Below the pieces are notes generated by a model. That model had not been told where the DNA came from. It searched no databases and saw only the letters and a list, made by a program, of their open reading frames with translations. A stretch of DNA of 64,000 nt from Atopobacter sp. AH10. Lineage in GTDB: Bacteria; Bacillota; Bacilli; Lactobacillales; Aerococcaceae. The translations under genes were made by a program, and so were the position numbers. Numbering within the stretch: the first letter of the stretch is position 1; each line of letters starts with the position of its first letter. Below, in pieces: positions 1-8,922 of the stretch. The stretch lies in NCBI RefSeq assembly GCF_003664595.1, contig NZ_QXPZ01000019.1:62001-126000 (forward strand), written 5' to 3'.

Positions 1-1269
1 TATCATAAAAATTTAATGTATGTGCAATTAGCGGTGATTCCTATCTTGCTCATTTTGCGGATCATTGAAGGGGAGGTTAATTATCGGATCCAATACCAAG
101 CCCAATACCGTTTGTCTAAATTTACGGAGTATATGGCGGAAATTTTGACCAATGTACCTTTGATCAAGTCTTTTGTGAAGGAGAAGTATGAGGGAGATCG
201 AGCCTCTAAAGTCATTGATGATTACAATAATATCCATTTCAAATCATCAGCTATTGGTCTTCTCTTTATAGTGGGAGATAACATCCTGCAAATTTTAGTT
301 CGGGTAGTTGGTATCCTCTATGGGGGCTACTTGATCAAGACTGGTGAATTGGATATGGCTTCTTGGATTGCTTACTTTGGCCTTTCTGGGGGCTTATATT
401 TTACGATTAACCAAATTTTACAACAATGGTCTATCTTAAAAGGGGTTCAAAGTGCGGTCGCTCGTTTGGTGCAAATTTTTGAATTGCCTGAAGAAGATCG
501 AAAAGGGCAAATGCCAGAAGATCGTGTCGGAGATTTAAATGTGCATCAGGCTCAGTTGCAATTGTCAGGGCAGGTCGTTCTCGATGATTTGTCCGTCACA
601 TTTGCTCCTAAAGGTAAACAAGTGATTGTTGGCCCTTCTGGAGCAGGGAAATCTAGCCTTTTGAATAGTTTATTACGCTTCCATGATTTGAATGAAGGAA
701 GTATAACATTAGGGGGTCAAGACATCAGTACACTTGACTTGTTGGCTTATCGGCAAGAATTTGTGTATGTCCCTCAAGAACCTGTTTTGTTCTCACGGAG
801 TTTAAGAGATAATCTGTGCTATGGTTTGAAAGAAGCTGTAAAGGATGATGAGATACTGGCTTTATGTCATCGTTTATGTCTCGATGAATTATTAGACCGC
901 CTGCCAGATGGCTTGGATTCTTTATTAGCTGAAAGTGGGCAAAATCTATCTGGTGGTGAACGGCAAAAAGTGGCTATGGTTCGGGCTATTTTGCAATTGC
1001 AAGAAGGGCATAAACACTTCTTACTATTGGATGAAATAACGGCGAATTTAGACCCTGAGTCAGAAGAAAAGATCAGTCAAGTCATCGATGAGCTTTCACA
1101 TGATTATGCGGTGATTATCGTGACCCACCGGATGCACTTAGCCAAGGATGCCAAACAAATTGTCGTCTTAAAAGAAGGGCGTTTATGTGGGATGGGGCAA
1201 CACCAAGATTTACTCTCGACTTGCCCTATTTACCAACAGCTCGTTTGGAATACAGGAAAGGAGGACTAG
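1..1269 (+). CDS. ABC exporter half, permease plus ATPase (5' end cut)
   Basis: Half-transporter of a type IV (MsbA/LmrA-like) ABC exporter. The reading frame is open to the first base, so the true start and the first transmembrane helices lie outside the window. Counting from the first visible Met (base 16), the last transmembrane helices occupy about residues 80-135. The nucleotide-binding domain follows, with Walker A GPSGAGKS near 206-213, signature LSGGERQ near 311, Walker B ending LLLDE near 340, and a THR switch. It ends three bases before the next half-transporter, with which it probably forms a heterodimer. The substrate is unknown; peptides, lipids and drugs are all possible. Family certain, cargo not. 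Confidence 0.9.
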   Translation, partial: YHKNLMYVQLAVIPILLILRIIEGEVNYRIQYQAQYRLSKFTEYMAEILTNVPLIKSFVKEKYEGDRASKVIDDYNNIHFKSSAIGLLFIVGDNILQILVRVVGILYGGYLIKTGELDMASWIAYFGLSGGLYFTINQILQQWSILKGVQSAVARLVQIFELPEEDRKGQMPEDRVGDLNVHQAQLQLSGQVVLDDLSVTFAPKGKQVIVGPSGAGKSSLLNSLLRFHDLNEGSITLGGQDISTLDLLAYRQEFVYVPQEPVLFSRSLRDNLCYGLKEAVKDDEILALCHRLCLDELLDRLPDGLDSLLAESGQNLSGGERQKVAMVRAILQLQEGHKHFLLLDEITANLDPESEEKISQVIDELSHDYAVIIVTHRMHLAKDAKQIVVLKEGRLCGMGQHQDLLSTCPIYQQLVWNTGKED

Positions 1270-1272
1270 GAT

Positions 1273-3099
1273 ATGGATTTAAAGATTAGTAAACGGCAAC
1301 AATATAGGCCTTGGCAACGGATGATTCTCTTTTTCCGTTCTGTCAAATTGCCATGGATTCACTTTATCCTCTCCTCTTGTGTCGGTGTTTTAGGGGCTTT
1401 CCTCTTTACGACTTTGCCTGAGATTGAAGGGCAGATCGCTGCAGGGAAAATTTTCAATCATTCCTTGATTGTTCGCTATAGCATTTTATCTGCTTTGATG
1501 GCCTGCACCCATTTTCTAGCGGTTTATTCGACTTGGGTAAAATTTCAATTTGACCGTCGTTTTCAAAAGATGACCTTTAGGAAGATTTTGACCCTGCCAA
1601 TGAATTTGTATCAACGTTTCCAACCGTCTCAATTGATTTCACGGGTAACGGACGATCCATCTATGGCCAGTGAATTGATCAATATCATGACAACGCTAGT
1701 GACGGATGTTTCGACAGCTGTGATGATGGTTATTGGGATGTTCCAACAAAACTTAACTTTGGCTAGCCTGACCCTTCCTTTATTTATCGTTAATGCCTTA
1801 GCCTTGTATTATGCGAGCACTCGAGGCTATAGCGTGGGGTATGGGATTCAAAATTCTATTTCTAAAATGTTGGCTTTCCTAGCAGAACGTTCTGGGCATA
1901 TTGCTTATATTAAAGCAGCTGGACAAGAAGAAGCCGAATATGAAGCTGGTGTAAAACAATCCAATCGCTGGTTTAATGCAGAGGTCAAAGGCATCTTTTT
2001 GCAATTAGTTATCGATGGCGCACTGCAAATGAGTACCTTACTTTTGAATGCGGGTGTTTTAATTGGGGGGGCTTACTTAGCCAGTCGTCATCAATTAAAA
2101 ATGGAAGATTTGATTAGTTTCTATATCTACTCGGCTTATTTACCATCTACTCTTCAAGGTTTACTTTGCGATGTCCAGTTGGTCAAAGGCTATCAAGGTA
2201 GTCTGGATGTAATTACTGCCGTGAATAGCTTGCCAAGTGAAGATGTGACATCTGGAGAAGCTGTCCTTGAGAATTTATCAGCGGGAGACTTAGCCTTAGA
2301 GCAAGTATCATTCGCTTATGGAAAAACTCAGGGAACGGATCCTGAGATTATCAAACTGTTAGATGAAGCTAATGTAGATGAAGGAGAAAGAAGCGATTTC
2401 GCTGATCGAAAAGCAATTTTTGAGAAGCTGAATGTGACCATTCCATCCGGTAAGACGACAGGGATTCTTGGCCCATCAGGTTCAGGGAAGTCCACTTTGT
2501 TAAAAATCTTAATGCAAATGTTACCTGCTACAGAAGGACAAGTCACTTTTCAAGGGAAAGATTTGAGCCAATTCCAATTGAGTGATTTTCGTCACCGCTT
2601 GGCTTATGTCCAACAGAATGCCCCACTTCTCTCTGGAACGATTCGGGATAACTTGCTCTATGGCGCCAAACGTCAGTATAGTGATGAGGAATTAGCTCGT
2701 ATTTGCCAGAAGGTGAATATTTATGATTATATTCAAAGTTTGCCTGAAGGGTTTGATAGTCCAGTTAAGGCAAAAGCTTCCAATATGTCAGGTGGACAGG
2801 CTCAACGTCTGGCTATAGCCCGGGCTTTGTTATCTGAACCAGAAATTTTGGTGTTGGATGAAGTGACTTCTAGCTTAGATGCTGAAAATGCCCATTTGGT
2901 TGAAACTGCCTTAATGGAGTTAACGAAAGGCATGACAGTGATCATGATTTCTCATGATGTCCGGAGTTTAGCCGCTTGTGATCACTTGCTTGTGATCAAT
3001 AATGGTCATTTAGAAGCAGAAGGTAGCCCTGAAGAACTCGGAAAATCTGATACAGCCTATGCCCATTTTTGCCGTTTGCAAGGGCTAGAACAAGCTTAA
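1273..3099 (+). CDS. ABC exporter half, permease plus ATPase
   Basis: Complete 608-residue partner of the preceding half-transporter. It has six predicted transmembrane helices in about residues 25-310 and an ATPase domain with Walker A GPSGSGKS near 400, signature MSGGQAQ near 506 and Walker B ILVLDE near 530. Both halves keep the catalytic Glu and signature, so both ATP sites look canonical. Odd feature: about 30 charged residues (roughly 353-383, around DPEIIKLLDEANVDEGERSD) are inserted just after the aromatic A-loop strand, before the strand that leads to Walker A. The ribosome binding site AAAGGAGGAC overlaps the end of the upstream gene, so translation is probably coupled. Substrate unknown. 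Confidence 0.9.
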   Translation: MDLKISKRQQYRPWQRMILFFRSVKLPWIHFILSSCVGVLGAFLFTTLPEIEGQIAAGKIFNHSLIVRYSILSALMACTHFLAVYSTWVKFQFDRRFQKMTFRKILTLPMNLYQRFQPSQLISRVTDDPSMASELINIMTTLVTDVSTAVMMVIGMFQQNLTLASLTLPLFIVNALALYYASTRGYSVGYGIQNSISKMLAFLAERSGHIAYIKAAGQEEAEYEAGVKQSNRWFNAEVKGIFLQLVIDGALQMSTLLLNAGVLIGGAYLASRHQLKMEDLISFYIYSAYLPSTLQGLLCDVQLVKGYQGSLDVITAVNSLPSEDVTSGEAVLENLSAGDLALEQVSFAYGKTQGTDPEIIKLLDEANVDEGERSDFADRKAIFEKLNVTIPSGKTTGILGPSGSGKSTLLKILMQMLPATEGQVTFQGKDLSQFQLSDFRHRLAYVQQNAPLLSGTIRDNLLYGAKRQYSDEELARICQKVNIYDYIQSLPEGFDSPVKAKASNMSGGQAQRLAIARALLSEPEILVLDEVTSSLDAENAHLVETALMELTKGMTVIMISHDVRSLAACDHLLVINNGHLEAEGSPEELGKSDTAYAHFCRLQGLEQA

Positions 3100-3163
3100 A
3101 ACTGACCTGCTTTTTTCGCATGCAAGGTCTAGAATAAGGAAATCAAGCCTGAATGATTCAAGG

Positions 3164-3264
3164 GATCTATTAACAAAAATAGACTAAAAAAGAAAAGGAA
3201 AACGCTAAAGAGTTTAGAGATGAACTCATGATCTATTAAGAAAAATAGACTAAAAAAGAAAAGG
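3164..3264 (+). repeat. 35-bp direct repeat in the thioredoxin leader
   Basis: Bases 3164-3198 and 3230-3264 are the same 35-mer with one mismatch (gatctattaac/gaaaaatagactaaaaaag...). The unit includes a purine-rich AAAAGG segment. Only the second copy is placed to act as the ribosome binding site of the thioredoxin gene. A local duplication is the simplest reading. Confidence 0.85.
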
Positions 3265-3270
3265 GGAACG

Positions 3271-3588
3271 ATGATGATTAAGGAAATTAAACAAGAAGAA
3301 TTTAAAGAAGCTATTGCAGAAGGTTTTGTTTTATTGGATGTTTACGGCCCTCACTGTGGCCCATGCCGTATGCTCGATAAGACTTTGCATATTTTGGAAA
3401 GAGAATATCCAGATATGACAATTTTGAAATTGGATTCTAGCCTGAATGAACAATTTTGTGAAGAAAACCATATCGTAGGGGTACCAACCCTCTTCTTCTT
3501 CTTCAACGGAGAATTAAAAGAACGTCTAACAGGAGCTTTGAGCGAAGATGAGCTCATGGAAATTGCAGGGCCTTACCTGTACGCTTAA
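3271..3588 (+). CDS. Thioredoxin family protein
   Basis: Cytoplasmic thiol-disulfide oxidoreductase of 105 residues, the normal thioredoxin length. The active-site CGPC is at residues 29-32, preceded by YGPH instead of the usual W-A-P-W. The cis-proline loop reads GVPT near 73-76. No signal peptide is seen. The start follows AAAAGGGGAACG; a second ATG directly follows and could be used. It is monocistronic: a strong hairpin terminator lies about 70 bases downstream. It is more divergent than a housekeeping TrxA, so it may be an auxiliary thioredoxin. Confidence 0.9.
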   Translation: MMIKEIKQEEFKEAIAEGFVLLDVYGPHCGPCRMLDKTLHILEREYPDMTILKLDSSLNEQFCEENHIVGVPTLFFFFNGELKERLTGALSEDELMEIAGPYLYA

Positions 3589-3659
3589 TCAATAGTCTAG
3601 AAAAGTAGTCTTGATTTAGTTAGAGTCAAAGCTCTCTTTCCTGAATGGTTTGGAAAATG

Positions 3660-3708
3660 AAAAGCACGTCGATCGTCCTTTAATGAGGGCTGTCGGCGTG
3701 CTTTTTCT
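3660..3708 (+). terminator. Intrinsic terminator after thioredoxin gene
   Basis: AAAGCACG pairs with CGTGCTTT, extended inward by CGA/TCG and CC/GG pairs around a short loop, followed by TTTTTCTT. Good strength. Confidence 0.85.
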
Positions 3709-3934
3709 TATAGGGGAAATATTCTTGACGATGAACGGCTATTATGCGTAAGTGCTTGCCTTATGACGGTAAGCGGTCAATCGCTAGCTACATTGCATAG
3801 ATGAGTTAGCAAATCGGCACTTGCTTAACTAGAGTCTCAATGCTGTTATAGGCATGTATAGATCTGTTTCAAATTCTCCTTTCTAAGAGCGATCATATGA
3901 AGATAAATTGTTTAAGACAAGCAATTCTAAACGC

Positions 3935-3963
3935 TTGCAAGAAAGGTAGTGCTCTGTTATAAT
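3935..3963 (+). promoter_or_regulatory. Sigma-A promoter of the thiamin transport operon
   Basis: TTGCAA (3935-3940) and a perfect TATAAT (3958-3963) are separated by 17 bases. The predicted start lies just ahead of the TPP riboswitch. Confidence 0.8.
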
Positions 3964-3987
3964 GTGGGCGAATTAAATGTAAGAGAG

Positions 3988-4077
3988 TATCACAAGGGGA
4001 GCCTTAAAGAAGGCTGAGAAACGCTAGCGTTGACTCTTTGGACCTGATGAAGTTAGTACTTCCGTGGGGATGTGATC
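3988..4077 (+). promoter_or_regulatory. TPP riboswitch (THI element)
   Basis: It contains the diagnostic THI-box blocks in order: AGGGGAGCC, GGCTGAGA, the GACTCTTTGGACCTGATG segment with GTTAGTAC, and the closing GGGATGTGAT. Helix P1 forms between ATCACA (3989-3994) and TGTGAT (4071-4076). It precedes a hairpin terminator and then the pyrimidine transport genes, so thiamin pyrophosphate should switch the operon off by premature termination. Confidence 0.95.
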
Positions 4078-4092
4078 ATGATGTAGACTTTT

Positions 4093-4139
4093 CACCTCCG
4101 AGGCTTCTTTTGTGAACCTATTGGGGGTGTTTTATTTTT
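4093..4139 (+). terminator. Riboswitch-controlled terminator
   Basis: CACCTCC (4093-4099) pairs with GGGGGTG (4123-4129), followed by TTTTATTTTT. It lies directly after the TPP riboswitch and before the first structural gene, as expected for attenuation. Confidence 0.8.
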
Positions 4140-4245
4140 GGCTAAGAAGGTCTGGAATATACTGAAGCTACTGACTGGATAAGGGGAAGTTACTTAGGGG
4201 ATATAGCATATAGCTAGGGAATCGAAAATGGAAAGGGGGCCTGTG

Positions 4246-5013
4246 ATGAAGCTAATGAAAAAAGCTCAATCTCTCATAGGAATTGCCGTGATATTGATCT
4301 TATGGCAAGTGCTAACGGGTTTAGAGATTGTTCCATCTTTTATCTTACCTAGTCCACTGGCTATTCTAGAAGCGATGGTCGAAAAGCGGGAGTTACTTTT
4401 CTATCATGCAGAGGCAACGTTACTGGAAGCTTTTTTAGGCTTAACTATAGGGGTAGTCTTGGGATTTACTCTAGCGCTTACGATGGAACGCTTTAGTCTC
4501 TTCTATCAAATGCTTTACCCTATTTTGGTGATTTCTCAAACTATTCCCATTGTAGCGATTGCGCCTGTTTTAATCATTTGGTTTGGCTATGGCATCTTGC
4601 CCAAAGTAGTGATTGTTGTCGTATCTAGTCTTTTCCCCATTGCTATAGGGCTATTGGATGGCTTTCGATCTGTAGATCCCGATCGGATTCTTTTATTGAA
4701 ATCGATGCAGGCGACAGATAGACAAATTATTCGCTATGCTAAGTTGCCAGAAGCTCAACCCTATTTTTTCTCAAGCTTGCGTATTTCAGCTACTTATGGT
4801 CTCATCGGGGCTGTTTTAGCGGAACTCTTGGGAGGGAATAGTGGCCTTGGGGTTTACCTGACTAGAGCAAGGAAATCTTATGCTTTTGATGAAATGTTTG
4901 CCATTATTTTTTTGACGACCTTGATTAGTTTAGCCTTGGTCTGGCTGATTAAGAGGATTGAAAAATTTGCTACACCTTGGAAAAAAGAAGAGGAGAGAAG
5001 AAAACATGTGTAA
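4246..5013 (+). CDS. thiX: ABC permease for thiamin pyrimidine precursor (ThiX-like)
   Basis: Inner-membrane permease of about 255 residues with six predicted helices and a binding-protein-dependent EAA-type loop (LPEAQPYFFSSLRIS, around 170-185) that docks the ATPase. It belongs to the SsuC/TauC/ThiX group. The preferred start is the ATG at 4246, preceded by GGAAAGGGGGCC; an in-frame ATG at 4228 lacks a ribosome binding site. Its end overlaps the ThiY-like gene by eight bases. Position behind a TPP riboswitch and next to an NMT1/THI5-type binding protein assigns it to uptake of hydroxymethylpyrimidine-type compounds. Confidence 0.88.
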   Translation: MKLMKKAQSLIGIAVILILWQVLTGLEIVPSFILPSPLAILEAMVEKRELLFYHAEATLLEAFLGLTIGVVLGFTLALTMERFSLFYQMLYPILVISQTIPIVAIAPVLIIWFGYGILPKVVIVVVSSLFPIAIGLLDGFRSVDPDRILLLKSMQATDRQIIRYAKLPEAQPYFFSSLRISATYGLIGAVLAELLGGNSGLGVYLTRARKSYAFDEMFAIIFLTTLISLALVWLIKRIEKFATPWKKEEERRKHV

Positions 5014-6004
5014 AAAATTTCGCTTTTATCTGTTGAGTATTGTAGCTTTAGTCTTCGTTTTTAGCTTAGTCCCATTAGGAACAATTGAAGCAAAAGAAAA
5101 ATTAACGGCCATTGATTTTGTCTTGGATTATACGCCAAATACCAATCATACGGGGATTTATGTGGCTCAGGCAAAGGGTTATTTTAAAGAACAAGGGCTT
5201 AAAGTGTCCATTATTCAACCACCTGAAGATGGGGCACCTGCTTTAGTGGCATCTGGCAAGGCTAAATTTGGGATCGATTATCAAGACACCCTAGCGCCTG
5301 CTTTTGCCTTGAAAAAAGCGCTACCAGTGACAGCTATTGCGTCTCTTGTTCAACATAATACATCTGGGATTATTTCATTAAAAGATAATCCTGTTCAAAG
5401 GCCAAAGAATATGGAGGGGAAAGCTTATGCCACTTGGGGATTACCGATCGAACAAGCCATTGTTAAAAATGTTGTGGCTAAAGATGGTGGGGATCCTAAA
5501 AAAGTGAAATTTTTACCAGAAGCTTCTGCCAATATCTACAACATGTCTAAATCTGATTATGATTGCGTTTGGGTTTTTTATGCTTGGGATGTTATGTCTG
5601 CAAAAGCTAATCATATCGACTACCAATACTTTGCTTTTAGGGATATCAATGATACCTTTGATTACTACACCCCAGTTATCATTGGAAACAATAGTTACAT
5701 GAAGCAACATCCTAAAGAAACAAAGAAATTTTTAGCTGCGGTGAAGAAGGGTTACGAATATGCCATAGCCCATCCTAAAGAAGCGGCAGATATTCTTTTA
5801 AAAGCTGCGCCAGAGTTGGATAAAGAAACAGTATATAAGAGTCAAGACTATTTGAAGGATCAATATATTGCGGATGCCAAACGTTGGGGAGAATTTGACA
5901 AAGACCGGTGGAATCGTTTCTATGAGTGGTTAGCTAAGGAAAAACTAATTGATAGGAAGATCCCTAAAGATTTCGGCTTTAGCAATGCTTATTTGCCGGA
6001 GTAG
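5006..6004 (+). CDS. thiY: Pyrimidine-binding protein of thiamin precursor ABC importer (ThiY-like)
   Basis: Extracellular solute-binding protein of 332 residues, NMT1/THI5-like family, expected to bind formylaminopyrimidine or a related thiamin breakdown product. The start at 5006 follows GAGGAGAGAAGAAAAC and overlaps the permease stop. It has a signal peptide of about 28 residues ending ...TIEA-KEK. No lipobox Cys follows the hydrophobic core, which is unusual for a Gram-positive ABC receptor; Cys2 lies before the core. The mature part starts with the family pattern F-V-L-D-Y-T-P-N-T-N-H-T. Operon: thiX-thiY-thiZ under the TPP switch. Confidence 0.9.
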   Translation: MCKKFRFYLLSIVALVFVFSLVPLGTIEAKEKLTAIDFVLDYTPNTNHTGIYVAQAKGYFKEQGLKVSIIQPPEDGAPALVASGKAKFGIDYQDTLAPAFALKKALPVTAIASLVQHNTSGIISLKDNPVQRPKNMEGKAYATWGLPIEQAIVKNVVAKDGGDPKKVKFLPEASANIYNMSKSDYDCVWVFYAWDVMSAKANHIDYQYFAFRDINDTFDYYTPVIIGNNSYMKQHPKETKKFLAAVKKGYEYAIAHPKEAADILLKAAPELDKETVYKSQDYLKDQYIADAKRWGEFDKDRWNRFYEWLAKEKLIDRKIPKDFGFSNAYLPE

Positions 6005-6008
6005 AGCC

Positions 6009-6746
6009 ATGTTACTTTTAGAAGCGGAGCAGTTGAGTAAAAGTTACCAAGGGCAGCTAATTATTTCTGATATATCTATTCAACTTCTTGAAGGGGAAAT
6101 TGTTGCTTTATTAGGGACGTCTGGTGTAGGGAAAACCACCCTTTTTAATTGCTTAGCAGGGTCAGTTCAGGCGGATAAAGGGCATGTTTATTTAAAGGGC
6201 AAAGATATCACAGGGCAAACAGGCCATTTTTCCTATATGCTTCAAAAAGATCTCCTCTTTGAACAGATGAAAATGATAGATAATGTGAGTTTGCCTTTAC
6301 AAATTTCAGGCATGAAAAAAAAGGAGGCTCGCGAAATAGCCCAAAGTTATTTCAAACAATTTGGCTTAGAAGGGCGAGAGATGGATTATCCCAATCAACT
6401 GTCTGGAGGCATGAGGCAAAGGGCAGCTTTTTTGAGGACTTATTTAGCATCTGGTTCCTTGATGCTATTAGATGAACCTTTTAGTGCCTTGGATAGCCTA
6501 ACCAAAGAGGATATTTACTATTGGTATTTAAAAACTAGTGCACGCTATAAACTCTCGACTTTGTTTATTACGCATAGTGTGGATGAGGCCATTACCTTGT
6601 CAGATCGCATCTATGTTATGAAAGGAAGACCCGGTAAAATTATAGGGGAATTTCTGATAGAAGCAGCTCCTGATCGGCAATCTTTTGCTTTGACCAAGGA
6701 ATTTTTAGACTATAAGAAGGCTATTTTAGAGGCGATTCAGTCTTAG
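6009..6746 (+). CDS. thiZ: ABC ATPase for thiamin precursor import (ThiZ-like)
   Basis: Cytoplasmic ATPase of about 245 residues. Walker A reads GTSGVGKTT, the signature is LSGGMRQRAAFLRT and Walker B is LMLLDEPFSALD, typical of the SsuB/TauB/ThiZ group. The start is the ATG at 6009, four bases after the ThiY stop, with GGAG overlapping the end of thiY. The Q-loop region reads SYMLQKDLLF. It powers the ThiX permease. Confidence 0.9.
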   Translation: MLLLEAEQLSKSYQGQLIISDISIQLLEGEIVALLGTSGVGKTTLFNCLAGSVQADKGHVYLKGKDITGQTGHFSYMLQKDLLFEQMKMIDNVSLPLQISGMKKKEAREIAQSYFKQFGLEGREMDYPNQLSGGMRQRAAFLRTYLASGSLMLLDEPFSALDSLTKEDIYYWYLKTSARYKLSTLFITHSVDEAITLSDRIYVMKGRPGKIIGEFLIEAAPDRQSFALTKEFLDYKKAILEAIQS

Positions 6747-6817
6747 AGAGTCTACAATAAGATATTTTCTCTTTTATCTTATATAAAAAAGCCTTGTTTT
6801 AAAGGAGACGGTCACTG

Positions 6818-7549
6818 ATGTTAGTAAATGCGCATGATCATCTGAGTCATTATAAAGAGAATACGGCAAAAGCCTTGGACATGATAAATAATTTGCAGAT
6901 AATAACCTTGGCAAATGGACAAACAGTGGAAGAATATGCCAGTATTCAAGCTGTAGCAGAGAAGTGCCCTTATATTAAGAAAGGTTTTGGGATCCATCCT
7001 TGGTCTGTGGATGAGCAAACGTCTTTAGAAAATTTAGAGCCGTATTTAGCGGATGCTGATTTTTTTGGAGAAATTGGCTTGGATTATTTTTGGGAAAAAC
7101 GGAGTCAATTTTATGGACGCCAACGAGAAGTTTTTGGCTTTTTCTTAGAACAAGCGGAAAAATATCATAAGCTCGTGAATATCCATACCAAGGGAGCAGA
7201 GAGGGAAATTCTTTCCTATTTGAGAAGCCACCAACTAGAGGCGACTATTATTCATTGGTATTCTGGCCCCTTAGACTTAGTAAAAGATTATTTAGACTTA
7301 GGGATTTATTTTACGATTAGCGTGGATGCAGGTGTGTCAGCTTTAACGAAAGAATTGATCCGTCGTTTACCAATGGATCGTATCCTAACTGAAACAGATG
7401 GACCAGATTCGTCGGAATGGCTGGGCCTTGGCTATGGCTTCCCAGATCGGCTCTTGGCCATTATGGATCAGATAGCAAAAGTGAAGGGCATTAGTGAAAG
7501 AGAAGTAGAAGAAAGAGTATATGCTAATTACCTTCGTTTAGGTCTGTAA
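6818..7549 (+). CDS. TatD-family metal-dependent hydrolase
   Basis: Amidohydrolase-fold (TIM barrel) protein of 243 residues. The TatD metal ligands are present in order: H-D-H near residues 5-7, Glu in FGEIGLDY near 84-91, His in NIHTKGA, His in IIHWYSG, and Asp in TETDGPDS. TatD proteins are usually called 3'-5' DNases, but many are uncharacterised hydrolases. The gene follows thiZ by about 70 bases with no terminator, so it is probably read from the TPP-controlled promoter. That context hints at a role in processing the imported pyrimidine, comparable to the deformylase YlmB, but this is inference. The start follows AAAGGAGACGGTCACTG. Confidence 0.85.
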   Translation: MLVNAHDHLSHYKENTAKALDMINNLQIITLANGQTVEEYASIQAVAEKCPYIKKGFGIHPWSVDEQTSLENLEPYLADADFFGEIGLDYFWEKRSQFYGRQREVFGFFLEQAEKYHKLVNIHTKGAEREILSYLRSHQLEATIIHWYSGPLDLVKDYLDLGIYFTISVDAGVSALTKELIRRLPMDRILTETDGPDSSEWLGLGYGFPDRLLAIMDQIAKVKGISEREVEERVYANYLRLGL

Positions 7550-7620
7550 AAGCTTGGGCTGGATACTTGTCCAGTGCTTACCATTTAAATTAGCTCCTTT
7601 TCGGACGGCAAAAGAGATAG

Positions 7621-7661
7621 ACTCAGCTGATAGTATCTGTTTAAAAGCTGGGTGCTTTTTC
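7621..7661 (+). terminator. Terminator after tatD-like gene
   Basis: ACTCAGCT (7621-7628) pairs with AGCTGGGT (7646-7653) with one G-T pair, followed by GCTTTTTCT. Moderate strength; probable end of the thiamin transport operon. Confidence 0.6.
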
Positions 7662-7830
7662 TGGCCTAGGCATAGAGAAGTGATAAAATAAGGTGAGTAG
7701 AAATTTAAGCACTCAGCTTATAGAATGGCTGGGATAAAGAGGAGCCAAGCTTTCCCATCAGCTGGATTGAAGCATTAGGAGGATTCAGCTAGACGCTAAG
7801 GAAGCGAATGGCTAGAGTAGAGGTGGAATG

Positions 7831-8769
7831 ATGAAGATCACAATTGCTGGTGCAGGGGCTATGGGGATGAGATTTGGCTTGATGTTGCACCGTAGTGGGG
7901 AAGAAGTTACATTTATTGATGGCTATAAGGCCAACGTTTTGGCTTTAGAAGAAAAGGGCTTGCAGGCGAATTATAATGGGGAAGAAGTGATTGACCAGAT
8001 TAAAGCCTATGATATGACGGCTATTCCAACTGACTTGACCATTGATCTGTTGATCCTATTTACCAAGTCCACCCAATTAGAAGACATGTTACAAGCCGTT
8101 TCAGGAAATATTAGTAAAAATACCAAATTATTGTGCTTATTGAATGGAATCGGCCATGAGAAAGTGATTGAAAAGTATCTTTCTCTAGAACAAGTTTTCA
8201 TTGGGACGACCATGTGGACAGCTGGAATGGAAGGCCCTGGACGAGTGAAACTTTTTGGGAAGGGATCCGTTCATTTGGGGGCTGTAGATAAAAGTCAAGA
8301 AGCTGTTGGAAAAGAAATAGCGGCTGTCTTAACAAAAGCAGGCTTAAATGCGCATTATGCTAGTCATATTAAGGAAATGATTTATCGGAAAGCTTCCTTA
8401 AATGGCTGTATGAATAGTCTTTGCACCATTTTGGAGGCGAATATGGCTGAAGTGGGGGCATGCCCAAGTACGGAAAATATGATTCATTCTATTGTGGATG
8501 AGTTCTTAGCTGTAGCGGCCAAAGAAGATGTTCATTTAGAAAAAGAAGAAATTCTTGCCAACATTCACTCCTGTTATGACCCACAAACCAATGGGAAGCA
8601 TTACCCTTCTATGTACCAAGATTTGATAAAGAATCATCGGCTAACGGAAATTGATTACTTAAACGGGGCGATTAGTGAAAAAGGGAAAGCCTATGGGATT
8701 CCTACGCCTTATTGTGATCTGATCACTAACTTAATACATGCTAAAGAAAAATTGTTAGAGGCGAAATAA
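7831..8769 (+). CDS. 2-dehydropantoate 2-reductase family protein (PanE/ApbA)
   Basis: NADPH-dependent ketopantoate reductase family, 312 residues. The N-terminal Rossmann motif is AGAGAMGMRFG near residues 6-16. The C-terminal helical domain carries the family Lys/Asn region EMIYRKASLNGCMNSLCTI (about 185-203). Of two adjacent ATG codons, the second (7831) has the better distance from AGGTGG. No panB or panC gene is adjacent, so pantothenate synthesis is only the default guess; many paralogues reduce other 2-oxoacids. It stands alone between two terminator-like regions. Confidence 0.85.
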   Translation: MKITIAGAGAMGMRFGLMLHRSGEEVTFIDGYKANVLALEEKGLQANYNGEEVIDQIKAYDMTAIPTDLTIDLLILFTKSTQLEDMLQAVSGNISKNTKLLCLLNGIGHEKVIEKYLSLEQVFIGTTMWTAGMEGPGRVKLFGKGSVHLGAVDKSQEAVGKEIAAVLTKAGLNAHYASHIKEMIYRKASLNGCMNSLCTILEANMAEVGACPSTENMIHSIVDEFLAVAAKEDVHLEKEEILANIHSCYDPQTNGKHYPSMYQDLIKNHRLTEIDYLNGAISEKGKAYGIPTPYCDLITNLIHAKEKLLEAK

Positions 8770-8888
8770 GTTAGGGGAAGTTGTAGGGGATAAAAATTTT
8801 CAAAAAAATATCCTCTAAAAAGTCCCTAAATAGCAAGCTTTTATAGTGGTTTTTGATACTAGACTTAAAAGAAATTTAAAGAAATGGC

Positions 8889-8917
8889 TTGACAGGGTAT
8901 AATTGCCTTGATATAGT
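8889..8917 (+). promoter_or_regulatory. Promoter of the opp leader
   Basis: Consensus TTGACA (8889-8894) and TATAGT (8912-8917) with a 17-base spacer. Transcription would start near 8923, at the beginning of the T-box leader. Confidence 0.8.
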
Positions 8918-8922
8918 AAAGC

